Assembly (NCBI RefSeq): GCF_019443425.1
Contig: NZ_CP080382.1
Location: forward strand, 310,001-374,000
Direction: 5' to 3'
DNA: 64,000 bases
From: Arthrobacter sp. PAMC25284
GTDB taxonomy: Bacteria > Actinomycetota > Actinomycetes > Actinomycetales > Micrococcaceae
Shown here: piece by piece, positions 1 to 7,097 of the stretch
Position numbering within the stretch: position 1 is the stretch's first letter
How the letters are laid out: each line of letters begins with the position of its first letter
Notes under the pieces: model-generated
Databases searched by the model: none
What the model was told of the DNA's origin: nothing
Seen by the model: the letters and a program-made list of their open reading frames with translations, nothing else
Translations under genes and position numbers: made by a program

Positions 1-1399
1 CGTGGAGTGCGTGGCCAAACTCGTGGAAGACGGTGCGGAGCTCGTCCAGGGTCAGCAGGGTGTGTTCCCCGGCCGGTGGTTTGGAGATGTTGAGGTTGTT
101 GATCACGACGGGCCGGGCGTCCAGGAGCCGGGACTGCTCCACGAGCGAGTTCATCCAGGCGCCGCCGCGCTTCGATTCGCGGGTGTAATAGTCGCCCAGG
201 AACAGGCCGAGCCCGGCGCCGTCCTGGTCTTTGACCTCCCAGACGCGGACGTCCGGATGGTAGCCGGAGAGGTCGGTGCGCTCGTGGAACGTGACGCCGT
301 ACAGGGCGCCGGCGGCGTGGAACACACCGTCCGTGAGGACCCGGTTCAGCTCGAAGTAGGGGCGCAGGGCCTGCTCATCGACCGCATAACGTCCGCGCTT
401 GACCCTGGCCGAGTAGAAGGCCCAGTCCCAGGCTTCCAGGGGGTGGCCGGCCACCTCCGCCAGCGCGGTGGCCTCGGCGTCGGCGTTCCGGACGGCGGCC
501 GGGGCGAGCCGGTTGAGCATCGCCTGCACAGCGGCGAAGTCGGGCGCCGTCTGGCGGTCCACGGTCAGTTCCGCGAAGTTCCCGAACCCCAGCAGGCCTG
601 CCTTCTCGGCCCGGAGCCGGACCAGGTCCTTGACTACGTCGAGGACGTCGAGGCCGCCGCCTGCGCTGCCGCGGCTGACCGACGCCTCGAACAGACGCCG
701 GCGGATGTCCCGGTTCTCCAATGACGCCAGGGCGGGCTGGCTGCTGGGCAGGATCAGGGTGAGCAGGAATTTTCCGTCGTGCCCGGCGGTGCGGGCGGCC
801 TCCGCTGCACTGGCGACATCGTCCGCGGGCAGTCCTGCCAGCTCGGCGGCGTCGTCCAGCAATACGGCGGCGGACTTCATCCCTTCCTTCACCCGCTGTC
901 CGAATGCGGTGCCGAGCCGGGACAGTTCCGTATTGAGCGCTTTAAGCCGGTCCTGCCCGGTGTCGTCGAGCTGGATACCGGAGGCCCGGAACTGTTTGAG
1001 GTATTCCTCCACGAGCCGGCCCGCCTCCGGATCGAGGGCGTGGGAATCCAGGGCCGCGAACCGGTCAAAGAGGGCGCGGTTGAGGTAGATGGCGTCCTGA
1101 TGCGCCGAGAACAGCGGGGACAGCCGGGTTTCCAGCTCCCGGATCGCGTCCGAGGCATCTGCCGAGACCAGGGTGAAGAACGATGCGGCAGCCCGTTCCA
1201 GCAGCCGGCCGGATTCTTCCATGGCGACGGCGGTGTTCTCGAAAGACGCCGGTTCCGGGTTGTCCACGATTTGCTGGATTTCGGCGAGGTGCGCGGCCAG
1301 GCCCGCTTCGATGGCTTCGCCATAGTGGTCGTCCGCAATGTCCGCGAACGGCGGCAGCCCATAGGGCAGGGTGCTGGGAGTCAGGAGCGGGTTAGTCAT
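1..1399 (-). CDS. M3 family metallopeptidase (peptidyl-dipeptidase Dcp-like), 3' end beyond window
   Basis: Reading the minus strand from the ATG at 1399 gives one open frame to the window edge (466 codons seen). Its start, MTNPLLTPSTLPYGLPPF, and the whole stretch resemble the Dcp/oligopeptidase A branch of the M3 zinc peptidases, which cleave short peptides in the cytoplasm. The zinc-binding motif HEFGH falls at residues 459-463, encoded by positions 11-25, and is followed by ALH. Family members are about 650-700 residues, so roughly the last third is missing, including the downstream glutamate ligand. The start codon lies inside a perfect 26-bp palindrome, shared with the region upstream of the divergent CapA-like gene. 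It could equally be labelled oligopeptidase A; the choice between the two is open. Confidence 0.93.
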   Translation of the reverse strand, partial: MTNPLLTPSTLPYGLPPFADIADDHYGEAIEAGLAAHLAEIQQIVDNPEPASFENTAVAMEESGRLLERAAASFFTLVSADASDAIRELETRLSPLFSAHQDAIYLNRALFDRFAALDSHALDPEAGRLVEEYLKQFRASGIQLDDTGQDRLKALNTELSRLGTAFGQRVKEGMKSAAVLLDDAAELAGLPADDVASAAEAARTAGHDGKFLLTLILPSSQPALASLENRDIRRRLFEASVSRGSAGGGLDVLDVVKDLVRLRAEKAGLLGFGNFAELTVDRQTAPDFAAVQAMLNRLAPAAVRNADAEATALAEVAGHPLEAWDWAFYSARVKRGRYAVDEQALRPYFELNRVLTDGVFHAAGALYGVTFHERTDLSGYHPDVRVWEVKDQDGAGLGLFLGDYYTRESKRGGAWMNSLVEQSRLLDARPVVINNLNISKPPAGEHTLLTLDELRTVFHEFGHALH

Positions 1400-1419
1400 G
1401 AAACAACTGTTTCATGACT
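1394..1419. promoter_or_regulatory. Perfect 12-bp inverted repeat, candidate operator
   Basis: AGTCATGAAACA (1394-1405) is followed by a 2-bp spacer and its exact reverse complement TGTTTCATGACT (1408-1419). The palindrome covers the ATG of the M3 peptidase and lies about 65 bp upstream of the CapA-like start, so a repressor bound here could block both divergent genes. Size and form fit a TetR-type operator; that assignment is inference. No T-tract follows on either strand, which argues against a terminator. Confidence 0.6.
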
Positions 1420-1482
1420 GGTGCTGCATCTCAACGGCATCACCCCATGAAATCCCGTGTCATCCGTCCTAGGATGACGGTC

Positions 1483-2736
1483 ATGCGGTTGGGGTCCAGG
1501 AAGCTCAGGGCACGCGCGGCGGCGGGCTGCGCCGCGTCGGTACTGGTGGTGTCCGGCTCGGGCTGCGGTCTGCTTCCCGGGCAGGAACCTGCCGGCAGTA
1601 CGCCCGCGGCCGCTCCGACGGCTCCCGTCATCAGCCCGGTCCCGGCCCCGCCGCCCACGCCTACGCCTACGCCCACGCCGGGGAAGGGGCCTGGGTGTGC
1701 TGCCGTGCGCTGTACCTCGGTGCTGGTGACTGGCGACATGCTGGTCCATGCTCAGCTCTGGCAGCAGGCCCGCGAGGACGCGGCGGCCACCGGCGCCCAG
1801 GGGATGGACTTTGTGCCGTTGCTGGAGGGCCAGCGGCGGTACGTAGCCGGGAGCGACCTGGCGATCTGCCATTTGGAGACGCCGGTGGCCGGGCCCGGCG
1901 GACCGTTTTCTGCCTACCCGTCGTTCAACGTCCCGCCCCAGATCATCCCCGCCGCCCGGGACCTGGGTTATCAGGCCTGCACGACGGCGAGCAACCACAC
2001 CATCGACCAGGGGACCGCCGGGCTGGTGCGGACGTTGGATGCCCTCGATGCCGCCGGGATGAAGCACACGGGCTCTTACCGCACCGAGGCCGAGGCTCAG
2101 GGCGTCCTGATTCTGGACACCGACGCCGCCAGGATCGCCCTCGTCAGCGCCACTTACGGACTGAACGGGCTCCGCCCCGAGGCGGGCTGGCAGGTGGACC
2201 TGCTCGACGCTCCCGCCATGATCGCCAAGGCCAGGACAGCCCGCGCGCTGGGGGCGGACATCGTCCTGGGTGCGATGCACGCCGGCGACGAATATTCCAG
2301 CGCTCCCAACGCGCAGCAGCAGGACGTCGCCCGGGCTTTGGCGGACAGCGGTGAATTCAGCCTGGTCTACGGCCACCACAGCCACTCGGTGCTGCCGATC
2401 GAAAGCTACAACGGAACCTGGATCGTCTATGGGCTCGGCAATGGGATCACCGAGCTCTCGCCCTGGTACACCGTCAACAACGAAGGCCTGCTGGTCAGGG
2501 TCCAGTTCAGGCAGGACGACGCCGGTAACTGGACGGCCGGCGACCTCGCCTGGGCGCCGTCGGTGATGGTCCGGAACCCGTACCGGTGGTGTTCCGTCGC
2601 AGCCGACGCACCGCAGGGACCGTGTGCCGGGGCGGCTGCCGATGCTGCCACCCGCCAGCGCACCAGGGCTGCAGTGGAGTCGATGGGTGCTGCGGGGGCC
2701 GGCGCGCATGAGCTGCTGATCAGCCGGGAGCCCTAA
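1483..2736 (+). CDS. CapA family lipoprotein (poly-gamma-glutamate capsule-type phosphoesterase fold)
   Basis: A 417-residue protein when started at ATG 1483, which has AGGA 8 nt upstream; in-frame starts at 1474, 1447 and 1414 are possible. The N-terminus has basic residues, a short hydrophobic run and a cysteine in GSGCGLL, so it is probably exported and lipid-anchored, although the lipobox is not ideal. A Pro/Thr-rich linker (PTPTPTPTP) leads into a PGA_cap/CapA domain: VLVTGDMLVH at the start, CHLETP, then TASNHTIDQG, AMHAGDEY and GHHSHSVLP, carrying the metal-type Asp/His/Asn residues of this metallophosphatase-like family. The domain occurs in poly-gamma-glutamate capsule loci, but no other capsule gene is nearby, so the substrate is unknown. 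It is divergent from the M3 peptidase gene. Confidence 0.85.
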   Translation: MRLGSRKLRARAAAGCAASVLVVSGSGCGLLPGQEPAGSTPAAAPTAPVISPVPAPPPTPTPTPTPGKGPGCAAVRCTSVLVTGDMLVHAQLWQQAREDAAATGAQGMDFVPLLEGQRRYVAGSDLAICHLETPVAGPGGPFSAYPSFNVPPQIIPAARDLGYQACTTASNHTIDQGTAGLVRTLDALDAAGMKHTGSYRTEAEAQGVLILDTDAARIALVSATYGLNGLRPEAGWQVDLLDAPAMIAKARTARALGADIVLGAMHAGDEYSSAPNAQQQDVARALADSGEFSLVYGHHSHSVLPIESYNGTWIVYGLGNGITELSPWYTVNNEGLLVRVQFRQDDAGNWTAGDLAWAPSVMVRNPYRWCSVAADAPQGPCAGAAADAATRQRTRAAVESMGAAGAGAHELLISREP

Positions 2737-2750
2737 AGCCGGGCACGGTG

Positions 2751-2888
2751 CAGTCTTTCCCGGATGTCGGCGTCACCCAGCGCCAGGTCCTCGAGGATGT
2801 CCTGGGCGACTCGCAGAAGGTGATGTCGAACTACACCAACCATCTGGCGCAAACGCCGGTGGATGCGCCGTTCCGCACGTTTGAGTGA
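2751..2888 (+). pseudogene. Unidentified 3' gene fragment
   Basis: An open stretch of 45 codons ends in TGA at 2886-2888 and reads naturally (...VLEDVLGDSQKVMSNYTN... to ...APFRTFE). It has no credible start: the frame runs back into the stop region of the CapA-like gene. It looks like the 3' end of a protein gene left by a deletion or rearrangement. I do not recognise the family. Confidence 0.35.
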
Positions 2889-2949
2889 CAGGAAGCGGAC
2901 GCAACGGTCTGAAGCCGGGGACGCCTCGGCCGATCACACCCTGCCGGCC

Positions 2950-2955
2950 TATACT
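2950..2955 (+). promoter_or_regulatory. -10 element of a probable leaderless promoter
   Basis: TATACT lies 6 nt before the ATG at 2962. No Shine-Dalgarno sequence is present, so transcription would begin at or next to the start codon, giving a leaderless mRNA, which is common in Actinobacteria. Confidence 0.45.
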
Positions 2956-2961
2956 CGTCGC

Positions 2962-3267
2962 ATGACTTTCGCAAACGTGGGAACGCTCGGCGTCAGGCCC
3001 GGACAGCGCGGGAAGGTGGTCGATATTTTGACACGTCCGAACCGTCAGCTCGAGGAAGCAGGATGCCTGCTCTACGAAGTAGGCGTGAGCGATGAGCACC
3101 CGGATACTGTGTTCGTCGCCGAGCTATGGACGTCGGCCGAGGCCCACGGATCATCGCTGCAGCTGGAGTCCGTACGGGCCGCCATCGCTGAGGCGATGCC
3201 CTTCCTGTCCGGCCAGATGGAGGGGAAACAGTTCTCTGTGATCGGGTCCCCTCTCCGGGACCCGTGA
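2962..3267 (+). CDS. Antibiotic biosynthesis monooxygenase (ABM) domain protein
   Basis: A 101-residue protein beginning MTFANVGTLGVRPGQ. The pattern (short beta strand, helix after PGQRGKVVDIL, then CLLYEVGVS and DTVFVAELWTSAEAH) matches the dimeric alpha/beta-barrel ABM fold (YgiN/LsrG-like). Such proteins act on quinones, heme or small aldehydes without a conserved cofactor site, so the substrate cannot be predicted. The longer frame back to 2863 is rejected because it overlaps the upstream fragment and the -10 element sits just before 2962. It stands alone, with debris on both sides. Confidence 0.8.
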   Translation: MTFANVGTLGVRPGQRGKVVDILTRPNRQLEEAGCLLYEVGVSDEHPDTVFVAELWTSAEAHGSSLQLESVRAAIAEAMPFLSGQMEGKQFSVIGSPLRDP

Positions 3268-3492
3268 TGCTCCGGGGCAGCACTGCCGTTCGGCGCAGGC
3301 GGTCCGGCGAGTGAAAGAAGAAAAAGTCCCCGCGGAATCCGGGCGCCGCTGTGTGTGTTCCTGCTGTGGCCGTACTATGCCGCGCCGAAAGCTGCATGCC
3401 CTCGAACAGCGCCCGGCGTTTATCTGCCGGCGCTGCGGCCTCTGGGTTGCGCTGCGGCTCCGTCCAGATCCGCTCCCACCCGGCCGCTGACG

Positions 3493-3690
3493 CTACGGGA
3501 CGGCCAGAAGGTCGGCGTGGCCGATGCCCGCTCCGGCGGCGCTGCCGTTCGGACAGCCACCCTTCTGTTTCGGCGGGGTGGCACAGTCTGCCTTCCTGCA
3601 CCGCCGTCGCAATTCCGCCTGCCGGTTCGCCGCTCAATTGCTGGTCTCCGGCCCTAGAAGCCACGGCGAAGGTGCTGTCCTGACGGCGGG
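3493..3690 (-). pseudogene. Decayed copy of the 3' end of a SAM-dependent methyltransferase gene
   Basis: Read on the minus strand, about 200 bp match the last 65 codons of the intact methyltransferase gene at 12403-13239. Shared pieces include SPWLLG, AGGIATA, EGWLSERQR against EEWLSERQR, and a C-terminal GIGHADLLAVP against SIGHTDLLAIP, with the stop codon aligned at 3493-3495. The pieces fall in different frames and an in-frame stop follows SPWLLGPETSN, so the copy is dead. Homology stops at about 3690. It is a remnant of a paralogue or partial duplication, not a functional gene. Confidence 0.8.
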
Positions 3691-3945
3691 TGGTCTTTTG
3701 GCTGGTCCGACGTCCATCTCTCGCCGGGTGGCTGCAAAGTTCCCGCGGTCCAGCAGATGGTGCAGCAGAGCAGTCTCCGGATCCCCAGGGTGCTCGACGA
3801 CATGGCGGCGCAGGCCTTCCCGGATCCCTTCCAGCTCGGGTCGGGTACCGCCCAGGATGCCACTGATGATTCCGAGCACTTGCAGCCGCAGGGCAAGATT
3901 CGGACTGTTCCCGGGGGCTGACGGAATCGGCTGGTCGCACGGCGC
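3691..3945 (-). pseudogene. Possible coding remnant, unidentified
   Basis: In the rest of the gene-poor stretch 3268-4117, the minus strand between about 3945 and 3691 reads like protein (LQVLGIISGILGG... HLLDRGNFAATRREMDVG) with moderately GC-rich third positions, and it runs straight into the methyltransferase remnant. There is no good start and no family I recognise. The remaining part, 3268-3492, shows no coding signal I can support. Confidence 0.25.
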
Positions 3946-4065
3946 CGGGGAAACATCAGTTTTGGTCCCGCCAAAGGCGTTGACAGGGCGCTGACAGCCG
4001 TCGCCGTAGTTACCCTGGGTGGCTGGGCCGGCCTCCACGGGTCCACCGGATCGCAGCGGACCTGT

Positions 4066-4106
4066 GGGGGCCCGGGGCGGCTCGATGGCCGCTGGACCGG
4101 GCCCCC
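4066..4106 (-). terminator. Strong hairpin after the PKD-repeat gene
   Basis: GGGGGCCCGG (4066-4075) pairs with CCGGGCCCCC (4097-4106). The loop itself holds a GCGGC/GCCGC stem. It begins 12 nt past the stop of the minus-strand PKD gene. There is no T-tract, which is usual for GC-rich actinobacterial terminators. Confidence 0.55.
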
Positions 4107-4117
4107 GACCGGGATGG

Positions 4118-6260
4118 TTACTGGACACGGACGGCAAACCCCGCGGCGGTGCCGCCCAGAACCGATTCCACGCTCACAGTCTGGCCAGCCCGACCCACAA
4201 GCGCGGATGATCCCCGAATGGAGAAGCCGCCCGTAGCGTCCACCGTGGTTGCCCCAAGAGCAGGACCGTCGAGGCCGCCCAGATGTATGGTCACCTTCTG
4301 GCCCGCTGGAACGGAACTGGTCCCGTCCACCCGCCACTCCCGCTTGCTGACGGAGTAACGGGCAGTGGTGATGGCTACCTCGTCTGCTTTGGGGGTGACG
4401 GTGACTGTGGCCCCGCTTACGGAGCCGTCAGTGCTAGTCACAGCCAGCTTGAACGTGAGCGCGCCGGAAGCGGCAGGATACGTGTAGAGCGGGTACGTGA
4501 AGCTGGGCCGTGGGGTGTTGGCACCGGTCAGGGGTGCCTGGGGGTCACCCGGGGCAACAACCTGGGTCCACGCATACGTGGCAGCGCCGGCCGAGCCGGT
4601 TCCGTCCAGGGTGACCTTCTCGCCCCGCGTCACACCCTGCTGGTTTGGCCCGGCGTTGGCTACAGCCGAGGCCGGGCTGCTGACGGTCACAGTGATGGTT
4701 GCTGAGCTGGGGCCGCCGGGGCCGTTGACGGTCAGCGTAAAGACGTACTCGCCGGGGTCCGGTGCCGTGAAAGTCGGCCGGACCGAGTTTGGATCGCTGA
4801 GTACCACTCCGGACGGGCCACTCCAGGAGTAAGTGGAGATCGGGCCGCTGGACGCGGATCCGTCGAGCGTAATTTGCTGGCCTTCGTAGACGCTTTGGTC
4901 AGCGCCGGCTTGAGCGACAACCGCAATTGGAGCGCGGGCCCTGGCCGGTGACTTCTACGGGCAGGACCACCTCTCCCTTGGCATCTGACCTGACCGTGAC
5001 CGATACCGGCGGAACCTGCGTATCGGATTTCAAGGAACCGGACACGAGCTGGCCGAATCCAACCGCTGTCAGTGTGCGGGAGCCTGCGGCGTCGCTGGAT
5101 ACTGCATCGATCGACAACACATTGCTGTCGGTGTCATAGCTTGCTTTGCCGCTGACCCGGTCCGCAACCTGCATCTGTTTGGAGGTTGCCGGGACGTCGC
5201 TGGAGTTTGTGATGGTGACCACCGACGGCGGCTCGGATCCCTCGAACGCGATCCGCGCAAAGTACCGGCCGTCTTGTCCCACGAGTGACGTTGGGCTGAA
5301 CGACCCGTTGCCGGCGGATGCATCGGCAGCCTGGATCGACTGTGACCCGGAATCGGACGAAGCGAACACGTCCACGTTTCCTGAGCTGGTGGACGTCCTG
5401 GAGTACGTTGCCCGCTCCGCGGTCACGCCGCTGTTGGTCGCAAGTTTGCCCTGGACGGTAAAAAGGTCTGTCTCCACGCAGTCCGCTGGTGGGCCGGGGA
5501 CGGAGGGGCACGCGTCGGCTCCGGGGTTCGGATTGATCCCGGGGCCCTCGATGCGGAAAATATTGGTGCCGTACGGACTGCCCTTGATCCTGTGCGGGGT
5601 GGTGCCATCTCCGACATACGTGTTTTTTCCGCTCGCGTCGGGCCTGAGCGCAGGGTCGCCAGGAAATGTATCCCATGTCAGGAACGGCCCGATTGGCCCG
5701 CCCAACGCTCCCGAGAAGTCTCCCTTGCCGCCTATTCCGATGTCTTCGGTGTCGAAGACGATGCCGGGCTTGGACGTCTGGACAGTCTTCGTGCCTGCGG
5801 GCGTCGTGAACTTGTAATCCGCGCCGTCCCGCGCGTTCGTGATTCTCAGTCGAACCCGGGCGAAGGTCACTTGGTCCCCATTGGAGACCGGTCCGGCGCC
5901 GAACGCCTGTTCCAGCGCGAGCGCGGCGAGGGCCCGCCCGCCGCCCGCCGTGTCCAGGTTCCCGGTGGTGAGGGAGTAAAAGCCCTCATCCGGATAATTC
6001 GTGGGAAACGACACTGGTGAGGTCTCATCGGGAAGCGCTCCGCGGGCCGGGCAGAGCGGATCGGCCTGGGCAACGCAGCTCTGCAGCCGGAGTCCGTTTT
6101 TATCCCGGTACCAGACCGGATATCCGTCAGTGGTGTTGACCGGGCCCACCTCGGCAAGTCCGGGCCCGCTGGCCCCCGGCGGAATGACCTCAGCCCAGGC
6201 GACGCCGGCAAAGGCGACCACTGTGACGAACGTGAACAAGAACGCAAGTACCCTTTTCAT
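4118..6260 (-). pseudogene. Secreted PKD-repeat protein gene, broken by one frameshift
   Basis: Started at ATG 6260, with AGGATGG 8 nt upstream, the product begins MKRVLAFLFTFVTVVAFAG and has a clean signal peptide ending AWA|EV. About 440 residues of an unrecognised extracellular region follow (GFYSLTTGNLDTAGGG, DTEDIGIGGKGDFSGALGG). Near 4934 the frame shifts: the first frame stops at 4899, while the next frame continues ...PIAVVAQAGADQSVYEG... with two immunoglobulin-like PKD/REJ-type repeats up to the TAA at 4118-4120. Removing one base at about 4934 gives a single protein of about 713 residues, so this is one extra base (or two missing). It may be a true mutation or a sequencing error. 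No LPXTG or membrane anchor is seen, so the product would be released. Function is unknown; PKD repeats commonly bind surfaces or polysaccharides. Confidence 0.8.
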
Positions 6261-6461
6261 GGCAATGTCCATCCTGAGTTTTCTCTGCCGCCGCGCCTGG
6301 CCGGAACAACCGGGTGACTCTGCCGGCGCACTTACGACCGTCACGGTATTGGCAGGGTCTTGTAAATATCCTGTCGTCGGCGTGGAATCGGCCGACGCCT
6401 GCGGGGAGGCCGGAATCATTTTCGAAGGATTTCCTAGGGCATCGACGGGAAACTTGGCCTC

Positions 6462-6974
6462 ATGCCCCAGCCAGCAGCGTATAAGCGGACGAAGATCGTT
6501 GTGCCGGCCATCCTGCTTATTCTCCTGGCGGGCTTGATGGCCGCCGTTTTGACGGCTCCTCCGCGAAAGCCTCCCGTTCCCTTGGGCGCTTCAGCCACTG
6601 TCAACGGCGGTCTGGCGCGCGTCAACGGCATCTTGCCCTTCGACAACGGGGTAGGCGGTCCGGACGGTGTCGCGAGCCGCTTCCCCAACCCGCCAGGACC
6701 TGGACTCCACCGCGTTCGCATACTGCTGGAGCTGACTGCGCTGGACAAGGGCGGTCTTTCCTATCACCCGGACGATTACTCTGTGTCCGGTCTCGGTACG
6801 GGGAGGTGGACACCGGTGTGGTTCTCTCCCGCTCCGTCCCTCGCGGCCCAAGGTGAACGCATCAACGCCGAGCTCATGTTCGAACTTCCCGACCGCGCCG
6901 TCGAGCTGACCCTCGAGGTGACGGGCGGGCCGGGGCTGTCCTTGGGTGTGGGACATCACAGGACCCGGGGTTAA
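6462..6974 (+). CDS. Small membrane-anchored extracytoplasmic protein of unknown function
   Basis: 170 residues: a basic start (MPQPAAYKRTK), one membrane helix at about residues 11-31, then a soluble outer domain rich in beta strands (ATVNGGLARVNGILPFDNG, HRVRILLELTAL, DDYSVSGLG, LTLEVTGG). The layout resembles DUF4352-type immunoglobulin-like domains, but I cannot assign it firmly. It diverges from the PKD gene across a 200-bp gap and precedes the fused regulator by about 120 bp on the same strand, so it may belong to the oxidase cluster. The ribosome-binding site is weak. Confidence 0.6.
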   Translation: MPQPAAYKRTKIVVPAILLILLAGLMAAVLTAPPRKPPVPLGASATVNGGLARVNGILPFDNGVGGPDGVASRFPNPPGPGLHRVRILLELTALDKGGLSYHPDDYSVSGLGTGRWTPVWFSPAPSLAAQGERINAELMFELPDRAVELTLEVTGGPGLSLGVGHHRTRG

Positions 6975-7004
6975 AGACTGCGGAGCGTCGCCTCGAGACC
7001 GATG

Positions 7005-7079
7005 TGACGGAAACAGGTACCCGCTACTCGTGCCGCCTGATGCCACATGGAAAAAACTTGAGAGCAACGGTTTCCGTCA
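7005..7079. promoter_or_regulatory. Pair of inverted 10-bp sites upstream of the fused regulator
   Basis: TGACGGAAAC (7005-7014) recurs as its exact reverse complement GTTTCCGTCA (7070-7079), with 55 bp between. The right copy ends 18 bp before the regulator's ATG. The spacing suits two binding sites around a promoter, possibly for autoregulation by the SARP or LuxR domain; this is inference from position only. Confidence 0.4.
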
Positions 7080-7097
7080 GAATTGAAGGCCACTCAG

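Noticed and set aside
2..1417. Plus-strand open frames opposite the M3 peptidase
   Set aside because: The minus-strand frame carries the HEFGH site and continuous homology; the plus-strand products are low-complexity.
1648..1690. CCTACG/CCCACG hexamer repeats
   Set aside because: They encode the Pro-Thr linker of the CapA-like lipoprotein; ordinary linker, not a separate repeat element.
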